Under the pieces are notes generated by a model. It had not been told where the DNA came from. It searched no databases and worked only from the letters and a program-made list of their open reading frames with translations. This document shows positions 8,742 to 17,658 of a DNA stretch of 64,000 nucleotides, piece by piece. The number at the start of each line of letters is the position of its first letter. Position 1 is the first letter of the stretch. Made by a program: the position numbers and the translations under genes. The stretch is from Rhizobium giardinii bv. giardinii H152 (lineage in GTDB: Bacteria; Pseudomonadota; Alphaproteobacteria; Rhizobiales; Rhizobiaceae), in the NCBI RefSeq assembly GCF_000379605.1, contig NZ_KB902602.1:1-64000 (forward strand), given 5' to 3'.

Positions 8742-10205
8742 ATGACGCGCGTCTGGTCTTACCGCCCCCAACTCCTGCACCTGGTTTTATTTTTTGCGGC
8801 CTATGTCCTGGGTTGCGGCTTCGCACAGGCACTTGCGATCGTACCCGGAACAGGCATTTCCATATGGCCTCCGAGCGGGCTTTTCATTGCAACCCTTATC
8901 CTCGCACCCAAGCAGAGTTGGCCGTGGTGGGTGCTGGTCGGCTGCCTCGGCGAGCTATTCGGCAATGTCTTGTGGTTCCACAGCCCGCTGCCTGCCGCCG
9001 TCCTGATTTATGCCGGTAACGCGCTCGAAGCCACGGCCGGGGCGTGGCTCGTAAACCGGGCTTTGGGTCGGCCGGCTCGGCTGGAAACCTTGCGGGAAGT
9101 TCTTGTATTCGTCGTATTGGGCGCTGGAGTTGCCCCGGTGGTCAGCGCGACGGTCGGAAGCGCGACGCTTGCCTGGTTCGGCATATTGTCGCAAACCTTC
9201 GTAAGGGCCTGGCCTCTCTGGTGGATCGGGGATGCTACTGGGGTCTTGATCGTCGCGCCGCTCGCGCTGGTTGTGATCCAGAATTGGAACGGCAAGGCCG
9301 AGCTAACGGCTGCGCGATGGATAGAAGCGTGTGCCGTGGGACTTATCCTTCTCGGCGTCGCGGCCCTTTCGCTCGGCGGCTATCTGCCCTTCGCATATAT
9401 CATCATGCCGCCGCTGCTTTGGGCCGCGGTGCGCTTTGAGTTCAAGGGGGCTGCCGTTACCCTCGCCCTCCTCGCGCTAATAACCGCGATCTTCACGATA
9501 TCCGGCGCCAGCCAGTTCGCCGGAAATGCCGAGGATCAGCGCCACAACCAGATCATGCTGCAACTTTTCCTGGCGATCTCGGCATTTTCGGCCCTGGTTG
9601 TGGCCGCCATATCCCGGCAGCACCAAGTCGCGTGTGTGGAAGCCCTGCGCGACCGAGAGCGAGAGCTCTCGCAGATCGTGAACATGGTCCCAGTCCACAT
9701 CAGACGGCTGACGCCCGAAGGCGAGCCGACCTTCTTCAACAAGCGCCTGGTGGATTTTTTCGGGTTTGATCTGCAACAGTTGAACAGGCCAGATACAAGC
9801 CAGCTCGTGACAAACATTGAGACTCTTGTCCATCCAGATGATGCGAATGGCCTGTTACAAGCGGTGCGCAAGGCCGTCGCCACCGGAGAACCCTATACCT
9901 TGAAATATCGTATGCGCCGCGCGGACGGCGTATACCGCTGGGTCGATGGCAGGGCTGAACCGCTACGCGACGACGACGGAACCATAATGCAATGGTTCGC
10001 AATCTCTATCGACATGGACGACGAGGTGCGCGCGCTGGAGGCGTTACAGCAAAGCGAGCGCCGCTACCGCGATTTGTTCCACTATATGCCGATCGGGTTG
10101 ACGCGGGTGGATGCCATCTATGGGCCGAGAAGAATGAACCGCACGGCGCGCGATTCATTTTCACCGTACCGATTGCAACGAAAGCGGCACCATGACGGCG
10201 GATGA
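8742..10205 (+). pseudogene. MASE1-PAS sensor that has lost its histidine-kinase core
   Basis: The first ~300 residues are a MASE1 membrane sensor (repeated hydrophobic helices, IVPGTGISIWPPSGLF, WPLWWIGDATGVLIVAPL). One full PAS/PAC unit follows (about residues 303-434: MVPVHIRRLTPEGEPTFFNK, then YRWVDGRAEP), and then the first ~25 residues of a second sensor domain (RRYRDLFHYMPIGLTRVDA). The frame then runs into noise. In another frame the very end of the kinase survives (LWAEKNEPHGARFIFTVP), directly comparable with LWAETNQPHGATFVFTLP at the end of the intact paralogue. About 10115 is therefore a deletion junction that removed HisKA and nearly all of HATPase_c. The true kinase stop still overlaps the ATG of the next gene. 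Start ATG 8742 is chosen over 8637 because of AGGAG and the paralogue. Confidence 0.88.
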
Positions 10206-10830
10206 CTATGTTGTTTTCATCGTGGACGATGACGGACGCATCCGGGAAGCGCTCGGCGAACTCCTGGAGGCCCACGGAATGCGCGCCATAGCCTTCGGGT
10301 CGGCGGGCGAATATGTGAACGCCGAGAAGCCGGATGTTCCCGCCTGCCTGATTCTTGACGTCGAATTGCCCGATATCAACGGCCTGGAATTGCAGCGGCA
10401 GATCGCCGAGGGGGATCATCCGCCGATCGTCTTCATTACCGGGCACGGCGACATTCCGTCCTCGGTGCGGGCGATCAAGCACGGCGCCGTGGATTTTCTC
10501 ACCAAGCCGTTCAGCGAGACCGACGTCATGGCCGCAGTCCACACAGCGATCGCCGACGATCGAAAAAACCGCTCGGAACGAGCCGAACTCATGCTCGAGG
10601 AACGCTATCTCGAATTGACGCCACGACAGCGTGAGGTGCATCCGCTCGTGGTGAGCGGTCTCCTCAACAAGCAGGCAGCATCCGAACTGGGGATCAGCGA
10701 AGTCACGCTGCAAATTCATCGAAGGAAAGTGATGCAGAAAATGGGAGCAGCATCGCTCGCCGAGCTCGTGCGTATCGCAGAGAGATTGGAAATAGCGATC
10801 ACCCACTCGCGCCGGCCGGGAGGGAACTAA
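10192..10830 (+). CDS. FixJ-type response regulator (receiver + LuxR HTH), cassette 1
   Basis: The 212 residues comprise a receiver with acidic pocket VDDD (residues 11-14), phospho-acceptor Asp56 in CLILDVELPD and Lys in FLTKPF. The HTH at about 147-205 (LTPRQREVHPL, then GISEVTLQIHRRKVMQKM) is of the NarL/FixJ kind. It is intact although its cognate kinase gene upstream is destroyed. Its ATG overlaps the relic kinase stop (ATGA), as in cassette 2. Compared with the paralogue at 21252-21899 it is highly similar throughout, but has His for Leu in the HTH helix that starts the LuxR domain (REVHPL against REVLPL). If still expressed it would depend on cross-phosphorylation, perhaps by the intact paralogous kinase. 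Confidence 0.92.
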   Translation: MTADDYVVFIVDDDGRIREALGELLEAHGMRAIAFGSAGEYVNAEKPDVPACLILDVELPDINGLELQRQIAEGDHPPIVFITGHGDIPSSVRAIKHGAVDFLTKPFSETDVMAAVHTAIADDRKNRSERAELMLEERYLELTPRQREVHPLVVSGLLNKQAASELGISEVTLQIHRRKVMQKMGAASLAELVRIAERLEIAITHSRRPGGN

Positions 10831-10832
10831 CT

Positions 10833-11216
10833 ATGGATAAAAAGAAACCTATCATTGCGCTTGTCGATGATGATCCAAGGCTGCTCGAGTCGCTGGAAGA
10901 GCTGCTGGAATCCGCGGGCTATGGGCCTTGCTGCTTCCAGTCGGCCGGGCATTTGCTTGTCCGCGGATTGGCAGACCTGGATGTGCTTATAACGGACATT
11001 GGCATGCCCGACATGGACGGCTTTGAACTTCGTGACATCGTGAAGAAGGCACGTCCGGAACTGCCGGTTTTCCTCATCACCGGCCGCCACGAAATCGCAG
11101 ACCAGGGCCGCGCCCAGGGCATCGGCGGCTTTTTCCGCAAGCCCTTCGATGCCCCTGCCCTGCTCGTCGCCATCGCAGAGGCCTTGCAAAAATCGAGAAA
11201 TTGGAGGGTGACATGA
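10833..11216 (+). CDS. Stand-alone receiver protein, cassette 1
   Basis: This 127-residue CheY-like protein has acidic residues VDDD at 11-14, phospho-acceptor Asp55 in VLITDIGMPDMDGFEL, Thr in FLITGRHE and Lys in FFRKPFD, and no output domain. Such proteins act as phosphate sinks or as partners that bind other proteins. It starts two bases after the stop of the FixJ-type gene, and its 3' end overlaps the start of the next, broken, regulator (ATG 11213). The paralogue at 21896-22285 has the same arrangement. Confidence 0.92.
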   Translation: MDKKKPIIALVDDDPRLLESLEELLESAGYGPCCFQSAGHLLVRGLADLDVLITDIGMPDMDGFELRDIVKKARPELPVFLITGRHEIADQGRAQGIGGFFRKPFDAPALLVAIAEALQKSRNWRVT

Positions 11217-11889
11217 GAGTGGACCAACCGTCCTGGAAATCGGCACCGCTGTTACCGCAGCACGGAAGTGGCGCAAGCGAGCCGATCGTTATCATAGTCG
11301 ATGACGATGCAGCCGTTCGGGAAGCCTTGTCGGAGTTGATCCTCGCCTGTCAGCTTCGCTTCGACCCACGAAGTGCTCGGGGCCGACATATTGAGCAGCC
11401 CGGGCTGCTTGATCCTCGACGTGCGCATGCCGGGTGCGAGCGGGCTGCATCTGCATCACCACTTGGTCAGAGCGGCAATGCCAAGCCAATCATCGTCCTG
11501 ACCGGGCATGGCGATATACCGATGACGGTTCAGGCAATGAAGGCGGGCGCTGTAGACTTCCTCACCAAGGCTTGTGCGTGACCAGACGCTGCTCGATGCC
11601 GTGAGCGCTGGTATTGCGCTGGATGCGGCACGCCGGACTGAGGCTCTGATCGTCAAGCGCAATCTCGAGCGACTCGAGAGGTTAACACAGCGCGAGCGCG
11701 AGATCCTGCGCGAAGCACGGGCGCCTCAACAAGCAGATCGCCTTCGACCTCAGCATAAGTGAAGTCACGGTGAAGTTGCATCGCTCCAACGTCATGCGCA
11801 AGATGGAGGCCGGATCCATCGGAGAGCTGATCAGGGCATGGGAGACCTTGCCCCCGGCGATGCGCGACGCCAGCGGACCCCAATTTTGA
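11213..11889 (+). pseudogene. Second FixJ-type response regulator of cassette 1, broken
   Basis: It starts MRVDQPSWK in the same place as its intact paralogue at 22275, but the frame is lost near 11350, where about five codons are also missing (after LSELILAC). It is regained near 11470 (KPIIVLTGHGDIPMTVQAMKAGAVDFLTK), lost again at 11575 after TKACA, and lost once more near 11720 inside the LuxR HTH (RLNKQIAFDLSISEVTV appears in another frame). The last piece ends DASGPQF at 11889. At least four lesions, one a deletion, make a sequencing artefact an insufficient explanation. Confidence 0.87.
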
Positions 11890-11981
11890 CATGACCGATC
11901 CGGCATTTACCCGAAGGGGGCTGGCCTCAGGCTCGCTCCGCGTCCGCATGGATTCCCGCGTTAGCGATGGTGGGTCTTTGC

Positions 11982-12878
11982 TCAAATCGCTTCGATGACC
12001 TTTGCCTCGCGGGTCATGAAGTCGCAGAATAGCATTACGCGCAAGGGCACCGTGCGGCCAAAGGCGTGCAGGGCATTGAAGTGAAGCCTGGGAAACGCAA
12101 TCCCCGGCGCGAGCGCGACAAGCGTGCCGGCCTCCAGTTCCTTCGCGACCAGGCACCGCAAAAGATAGGCTGCGCCTAACCCGCCGAGTGCAGCCTGAAT
12201 GAGCGCGGCGCCAGAGTCGCAATCGACGCGTCCGGAGGGAGTGAAGCTCGTCCCGTCCGCCAGACGCAGGGGCTGTGTCACGCCGCCCAGCGCATAGCGG
12301 GCGAAGGGCAAAGCCGCCAAGGCTTCGGCGGTTGTAGGATTGCCCCAGGTCTTTACAAACGCCGGAGACGCGACGATCGCCATCGGTAGCTCGGCCAGAT
12401 GGCGAACCATAAGATCCCCCTGTGCGGGATTGCCTGCGCGCAGTGCCACGTCATAGTCCTCCCTGATCAGATCGACGAACCGATCCGTAAGACCGATATC
12501 GAGATGCAGGTTCGGATAGTCGGCTGCGAAGCTGGCAAACAGACGCGGCAGCAGCAGAGGCGCCAGTTCGCTGGGCAAGCTGATGCGTAGGCGGCCGGAA
12601 GGCGCGACTTCAGACCTGATCACCTCGTCGCTCGAGTCCAGGTCCCGCAATAGTGGTGCAACGCGTTCGAAAAAAATCTGACCGTCCTGGGTGAGCGTGA
12701 GGGCACGTGTGGAACGCAGGAAAAGGCGGACGCCGATCTTCCTTTCCAACCTCGCCACGCTCTTCGATACCGCGGATGGTGTCGTGTCCAGACCACGCGC
12801 CGCTGCGCTGAACGAGCCGGCTTCCACCGTTCGCACGAAAGCCATTAATCCCGATGTCTCGTTTAATAGGCTTGGCAT
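11982..12878 (-). CDS. LysR-family transcriptional regulator
   Basis: The 298 residues have an N-terminal winged HTH (about 10-65: FVRTVEAGSFSAAARGLDTTPSAVSKSVARLE) and a LysR substrate-binding domain (RLRISLPSELAPLLLPRL onward). It belongs to the large group of LysR proteins related to DhrR/TsaR-type regulators. ATG 12878 has an excellent GGAGGT four bases upstream, so the 12-residue longer frame is rejected. It is divergent from an SDR gene starting at 12972, a classic regulator-target layout; a 9-bp inverted repeat (12939-12970) lies between them. The effector is unknown. Confidence 0.92.
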   Translation of the reverse strand: MPSLLNETSGLMAFVRTVEAGSFSAAARGLDTTPSAVSKSVARLERKIGVRLFLRSTRALTLTQDGQIFFERVAPLLRDLDSSDEVIRSEVAPSGRLRISLPSELAPLLLPRLFASFAADYPNLHLDIGLTDRFVDLIREDYDVALRAGNPAQGDLMVRHLAELPMAIVASPAFVKTWGNPTTAEALAALPFARYALGGVTQPLRLADGTSFTPSGRVDCDSGAALIQAALGGLGAAYLLRCLVAKELEAGTLVALAPGIAFPRLHFNALHAFGRTVPLRVMLFCDFMTREAKVIEAI

Positions 12879-12938
12879 TTGCACCTCCGCGGCACAGGTA
12901 ATGTGCCCGCCCATGGTCTAACGACGCGGGGTGGCAGC

Positions 12939-12970
12939 GTTTATCTCAATGTCGTTGAAAGGAGATAAAC
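12939..12970. promoter_or_regulatory. Inverted repeat GTTTATCTC...GAGATAAAC between lysR and SDR
   Basis: Perfect 9-base arms at 12939-12947 and 12962-12970 are separated by 14 bases, ending one base before ATG 12972. The right arm contains most of the Shine-Dalgarno of the SDR gene (GGAGA). It is either a LysR operator or an RNA hairpin that would mask that site; position and symmetry are seen, function is inferred. Confidence 0.55.
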
Positions 12971-12971
12971 A

Positions 12972-13721
12972 ATGCAGCACCTCAAAGACAAGGTCGCCGT
13001 CATCACCGGCGGCAATAGCGGCATCGGCAAGGCAACGGCACGGCTGTTCGCGGAAGAAGGAGCACAGGTCGTCATCACCGGCCGGCGGCAGGACGTCATC
13101 GACCGGGCCGTGCACGAAATCGGCCATTCAGCCATCGGTTTCGTAGGCGACGTCGCCGACCTCGCAGATCACTGCAAGCTGGCCGACATTGTCAAGAACC
13201 GCTTCGGCGGACTCGACATCTACATGGCCAACGCCGGTGTCATTAATCTTACCCCGTCCGCCGATGTGATGCCGGACGATTACGATCGGCACTTCGCCAT
13301 CAACACGCGCGGCGTGTTCTTCGGCGTCCAGACGATCGCGCCTCTAATACGCAATGGCGGCAGCATTATCGTTACGAGTTCGCTAGCGGCGACAAAGGTA
13401 TTGCCGGACCACGCGGTTTATGCCGGCTCAAAGGCCGCCGTCGCCGCCTTCGCTAAGAATTGGGCGATCGAATTCAAGACACGGCGCATCCGCGTCAACA
13501 TCCTTAGCCCAGGGCCGGTCGAGACGGAAATCCTCGGTAAGCTCGGCGTATCGGAGGCCGAACGCCCTGCATTCGAGGATCACATGGCGTCGCTCATCCC
13601 GGCAGGGCGGATGGGACGACCGGAGGAGCTGGCGCGCGCCGCGCTCTTCCTCGCCTCCGACGCGGGCAGCTTCGTAAACGGGGTCGAACTTCATGCCGAC
13701 GGCGGCATGACCTTGGCTTGA
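12972..13721 (+). CDS. Classical short-chain dehydrogenase/reductase
   Basis: The 249 residues have cofactor motif TGGNSGIG (12-19), NAG (87-89), catalytic Ser136/137 in VTSSLA, and Tyr150-x-x-x-Lys154. The C-terminus FVNGVELHADGGMTLA is typical of the FabG/glucose-dehydrogenase-like class. It probably uses NAD(P)(H) to oxidise or reduce a hydroxyl/keto group; the substrate is unknown. The divergent LysR gene is the likely regulator. The gene is intact. Confidence 0.93.
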   Translation: MQHLKDKVAVITGGNSGIGKATARLFAEEGAQVVITGRRQDVIDRAVHEIGHSAIGFVGDVADLADHCKLADIVKNRFGGLDIYMANAGVINLTPSADVMPDDYDRHFAINTRGVFFGVQTIAPLIRNGGSIIVTSSLAATKVLPDHAVYAGSKAAVAAFAKNWAIEFKTRRIRVNILSPGPVETEILGKLGVSEAERPAFEDHMASLIPAGRMGRPEELARAALFLASDAGSFVNGVELHADGGMTLA

Positions 13722-14374
13722 AAACGCCCGAGTTCTTCGTCAGCGATGGTGGACACGCCGACGGTGCGGCAGACCGTCGGACGGGCCGCTTCCCCTGCCG
13801 GACCTTATAACAGCCCCTTGCGCGGATCGGTATACCGCAGTGAGTGAACCTGAAAGATGTCGCGGCGCAGTTCGTCCAGGATGCCGAGCCCATATCCTGT
13901 CAGATCGACGCCGCCATCGGCAGTGTTGAGCGGGGCCTGCCATGCCTTCGGTGCAAAAGCTGTTGGCGGCGGCCCGGCGCACTTGCGGCCGGAATGAACG
14001 ACACGAAGATAGTCGATGGCCTCAGTAAGGGCCGGCCGGCGGGAGCCTCGCTGACGACCGCCGCGTCCCGCAGCTTCAGCGCAGCAGCTGTCGTTTGGCA
14101 CTTCTGTGGTTGCCGCCCGTTTGGCAAGAAGTTTCTGACCTTCCTTGACGTGTGATCGAGTGCGGTCTTCTGTCAGGCCTTTCGTTGCGGCGCTTGCAAA
14201 GGCCGCTGGCCGGTATGGTGATCTGCGGAGCGGGTCCAAATCTTAATCCCGAGCTTGCAGGCTCAAAATGCCAAACTGGTTTTCCCGTTCCCGATCGGTT
14301 CGATCATGCGCCCATTCAGGTCGTCGACTTCTCACACCTCTTTGCCAGTCCTGGTTATCCGCGGCAGTTTCCTT
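13722..14374. other. No recognisable gene; left flank of IS110 remnant
   Basis: Frames on both strands in 13.74-14.24 kb have low-complexity, shadow-like composition and no family signature. The part from about 14250 to 14374 is probably the non-coding right end of the IS110-family element, whose transposase ends at 14375. Confidence 0.4.
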
Positions 14375-15217
14375 TCACGCCGCCATTGCCAGAGCTGGGT
14401 CTCGATAATCTTTCTGCTTCGTCAGCATGGCCCATATTGTCCGAGCCATCTTGTTCGCCAGTGCGATCGCCACCAGCATGCGCGGCTTCTTCGCGAGCAT
14501 CCGCGAAAGCCACGATCCTTGTACTGGCGGTTTGCGACCCGCCCAACTCAGGCGCGCCATTGCCCCGATGATCAGGAGCCTGCGGATGTCGGCCTGACCA
14601 GCCTTCGACACCCGGCCAAGCCTTTCTTTCCCACCAGAAGAGAACTGTCGTGGAACGAGGCCGAGCCAAGCGGCAAAGTCACGACCGCATCGGAAGCTCT
14701 GCATCGCCGGCGCAAAAGCTTCGACGGCCAACGCGGTCAAGGGTCCAACACCCGGCATGGTCTGAAGCCGGCGCGCGGCTCCGCTTCGCCGAGACAGCTC
14801 CGCGAGCTTCCTGGTCTTCTCTTCGATCCGGGCCGTCTTCTCGCCGATCTGAGCCAGAAGGTCGCGGCATTCCTCCTGCACAATCTCGGGCAGGCCCATC
14901 TCAGTATTGTCGAGGATCGCTTCAATGCGCTTGATGTGACCAATCCCCTGGGGAATGACCTGCCCATATTCGTAGAGAACGGCGCGCAGAGCGTTCACTA
15001 ATTCCGTTCGCTGATGAACAATACGTTCACGCGCCCGAAACAGAACCGCCCGCGCTTGCTGATCAGCGGTCTTCGGCTCGACAAAACGCATTTCAGGTTG
15101 ACGAGCCGCAATGACGATTGCCTCAGCATCGACTGCGTCGTTCTTCTGCCGCTTGACGGCGACTGATTGAAGGTCGACGTGGCTCGGAAGCGGGCTGGCA
15201 TAGCGGAATCTTTCCAT
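14375..15217 (-). mobile_element. IS110-family transposase, N-terminally truncated
   Basis: The 280 residues match the middle and C-terminal parts of an IS110/IS1111 transposase: the conserved KRQKNDAVDAEAI segment, a coiled central region, then the transposase_20 domain (MPGVGPLTALAVEAF, FAAWLGLVPRQFSSGGKERLGRVSKAG) and the family tail KDYRDPALAMAA. The first ~90 residues, carrying the first catalytic acidic residue of the RuvC-like DEDD domain, are absent and replaced by unrelated sequence (SPLPSHVDLQSVA). The copy should therefore be inactive. No terminal inverted repeats are expected for IS110, and the exact element ends cannot be placed. Confidence 0.88.
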
Positions 15218-15887
15218 TCAGATCGGCGGACCATCCCCGCCGCGCATGCTGTCCACAATGGTGGCTTCACCGTCGTCACGACTCTGCAATCAGCATCAGC
15301 ACACTGATGCCAAGACCCGCTGCGGAAGGCTCGAGAACGAATAGCTCACAGAGCTTACTATACCCGTATCCCGGATCGGCTAGCTTGGTCGCTAGGGCGG
15401 GCTGGCGGAAGGTCTAGGGCCAACTACGCCTTTGTCGACAGCAAACATCGGTTCGAATGATAGCGACGACACTGTCCATTGCGTCATCTTTCATACAAGA
15501 CCACCTCGAGCCGTTAAGCAGGATGTGTAGCCCTGAACCCTACCTGAAGCCGATTCCAAAGATTGATCGCACCGATTGCAAGAGACAAGCCAAAGCTGTT
15601 GCACCTTATCAAGCTGCGCGCCTCACAGATCAATTCGTGTGTGTTTTGCATTCATTTGCACAAGGAATTAAGGTGGTTACAACCAGTTTGCCCTCCAGCC
15701 TTCGACGATCCATGCAACGTCTGACCGGTGCAGAGGGCAAGCGCTTTCGAGCACCAAGTTCGACCGCCACATATAATATCATCAACGGCCATGCACCGGG
15801 GGATGGACTAGCGGAACTGTTTCGGCGACCGTCCCTTGAATGCTTCGGCGGGTTACGATCGGAGCCGCCGGCGAGCTCGAGCCCTGT
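15218..15887. other. Gap between IS remnant and the repeated small gene
   Basis: A plus-strand frame from 15457 is open through this stretch into the small repeat gene, but its first 145 residues have no recognisable pattern or start signal. I regard it as chance read-through made possible by a one-base slip in the first repeat. Confidence 0.4.
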
Positions 15888-16230
15888 CAGGGGAATACAT
15901 CATGCCCCCACGAGCCTCGAACTAACACTCGAAGAGATGCTGGCCGACCCTATCATCCAGCTTGTGATAAGTCGCGATAACGCCGTCGCGGATGACGTGC
16001 GGCGGGGCATTTATGATGCCAGGGAGGCACATCGAGGTCGAGACCTGCCGGCCGAACGCCGCCGCGCGAGCCCGAATCGGCCAGGGGACGATATTATGGG
16101 CACCACGAGCCCCGAATTAACACTCGAAGAGATGCTGGCCGACCCCATCGTCCAGCTCGTGATGAGGCGCGATAACATCGTCGCGGACGACGTGCGGTGG
16201 ATCATTCATGAGGCTCGGCAGGCACATCGA
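15887..16230 (+). repeat. Tandem direct duplication of a ~135-bp small gene
   Basis: Two copies, about 15887-16035 and 16081-16230, offset by 194-195 bases, are clearly similar from the Shine-Dalgarno (CAGGGGA) through ACTCGAAGAGATGCTGGCCG to GAGGCACATCGA. Copy 1 has a one-base deletion immediately after its ATG. Confidence 0.88.
15902..16035 (+). pseudogene. First copy of repeated small gene, frameshifted at codon 3
   Basis: The aligned start ATG 15902 reads only MPPRASN before a stop, because one base is missing relative to copy 2 (ATGCCCCCACGAGC against ATGGGCACCACGAGC). One base later the frame continues with LELTLEEMLADPIIQLVISRDN, nearly the same as copy 2. It keeps an AGGGGA site. Confidence 0.7.
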
Positions 16231-16248
16231 ATCGAGAACTGTTACTAG
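16096..16248 (+). CDS. 50-aa conserved-type small protein (LTLEEMLADPIVQLVM motif)
   Basis: ATG 16096 with AGGGGA seven bases upstream encodes 50 mostly helical residues: a short polar N-terminus, then LTLEEMLADPIVQLVMRRDN, then VADDVRWIIHEARQAH. Acidic/amphipathic peptides with an 'EEMLADPIVQLVM.RD' core are, as far as I recall, widespread in rhizobia without known function; they look like small regulators or adaptor peptides. Retention of the core in both copies despite substitutions argues that it was once under selection. Confidence 0.65.
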   Translation: MGTTSPELTLEEMLADPIVQLVMRRDNIVADDVRWIIHEARQAHRIENCY

Positions 16249-16329
16249 AACGGCGCATCGGCATGGTGCCCGACACCCCAACCAATGACGAAGGCGGGCC
16301 CAAGTTCTGGAGACGAACTGGAGGAAATA

Positions 16330-17658
16330 ATGCCTATGAGCTTTGACGCATCCAATCTGCGATTGCGGATGTTCGCCACTTTATTTTTCTTATTACCGTG
16401 CATTCTCGTTCCTGCGGCCTGCTCAAGAGGCCTAGTCGGCGAATTGCCGGCTGGGGCAGAAACTGCCGTTTCTCACATTAATAAGGATAATCTTCTCAAT
16501 CTGCTTTACGTGACTGACCGGGCGCCTACCGCTTCGGCCAATGGCGAACTCTCCTTCAGCTCGTTCAGGGGTCGTTCAATGAGCTTCGGTTCAGTTACGC
16601 TTGCTCGCGAACGGTCGCGCTTGCTCGGGCCGGCTGGACAGCGTGACGCGTCGCTGCATGTTTCACGCACGACCAAACTAGGAGAATTTCCGCAGTCGCC
16701 ATACCCGATTGAACTCACGCGTCTTGGGCCTCGGCGGGTACCCGCAACTGTGACTGCCCATATACGGGCAGCCGCGGCGTTGCGGGGTGAAGTGAGCCGG
16801 CGGCTTGCGTTGGCGAAACGCAAGGAAGCGGTCATTTTTATTCATGGCTATAACAATAGTTTCGACGATGCCGCGAAAGCCACTGGTAAGATATGCAATA
16901 CCCTATCTGCAGAGTTTGTGTGCGTGTTGCTTTCGTGGCCAGCCGGCGGATCGGGCGGCGCTTTCTATGGTTACAATATCGATCGTGAATCCGGCGAGTT
17001 CGCAGTATCGGATATGAAAAAGGCTATTCGTATCATCTCTAGGACCAACGGTGTCAAACGTCTCCACCTCATCGCGCACAGCCGCGGCGCAGACGTTCTA
17101 TTATCCGCCCTAAATCAACTTGGAATGGAAGCATACACTATCCGGTCTTCCCCTAACGAGCGCTACAATATCAGCAACGTGGTGCTATTTGCTTCTGACA
17201 TAGATCTGGATGTTGCCACCACAAAATTGTTCGGCTTCGTGTCTGATCCCGATACGCCCTTCGGAGCAAAAGCAACCCCCTACGGCCTCTTGCCACCCAT
17301 AGGCTCGCTGCATCTGACAGTATATTCATCCCCCAATGACAAGGCGCTAGCCCTTTCAAGCGGGTTGTTCGGAAGCGTTGTTCGACTGGGGCGTCTAACC
17401 AGCGTCAGCTCTGAGGAGGCGGACTTGAATGTTTTGTTGAAAAATTCGCAGCTATCGGGCATCGCCGACTTCATCGAATACCGGGGAACTGCGGGCTTTG
17501 CGGGCCATAGTTATTTCTTGTCTGACTCGGCCATTCAAAAAGACCTGGTTGCTTTATTAAGGGATCGTCTCAAGGCGGGTGATCCCGGCCGGCCACTTGT
17601 CGAAATCAAACGTCCATTTTGGAGAGTGCTCAGCCGAAATAGTAGGCCATCTCACTGA
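16330..17658 (+). CDS. Lipoprotein-like alpha/beta hydrolase (DUF900 family)
   Basis: The 442 residues start at ATG 16330, chosen because GGAGGAAATA directly precedes it. The N-terminus has a lipoprotein-like signal with candidate Cys31 (LVPAAC). The DUF900 layout follows: LLNLLYVTDRAP, FGSVTLARERS, oxyanion motif FIHGYNN (about 170-176), FVCVLLSWPA, and nucleophile elbow LIAHSRGADVL (Ser251). Members of this group resemble lipases or esterases attached to the envelope; no substrate is established. It stands alone between the small duplicated gene and the second MASE1 cassette. The codon usage is somewhat more AT-rich than its neighbours, suggesting separate acquisition. Confidence 0.85.
   Translation: MPMSFDASNLRLRMFATLFFLLPCILVPAACSRGLVGELPAGAETAVSHINKDNLLNLLYVTDRAPTASANGELSFSSFRGRSMSFGSVTLARERSRLLGPAGQRDASLHVSRTTKLGEFPQSPYPIELTRLGPRRVPATVTAHIRAAAALRGEVSRRLALAKRKEAVIFIHGYNNSFDDAAKATGKICNTLSAEFVCVLLSWPAGGSGGAFYGYNIDRESGEFAVSDMKKAIRIISRTNGVKRLHLIAHSRGADVLLSALNQLGMEAYTIRSSPNERYNISNVVLFASDIDLDVATTKLFGFVSDPDTPFGAKATPYGLLPPIGSLHLTVYSSPNDKALALSSGLFGSVVRLGRLTSVSSEEADLNVLLKNSQLSGIADFIEYRGTAGFAGHSYFLSDSAIQKDLVALLRDRLKAGDPGRPLVEIKRPFWRVLSRNSRPSH

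Noticed and set aside
15457..16095. N-terminal 213 codons of a 263-residue frame
   Set aside because: It is open by chance; the real small gene starts at 16096 with a ribosome binding site, and the repeat shows the frame in copy 1 is slipped.
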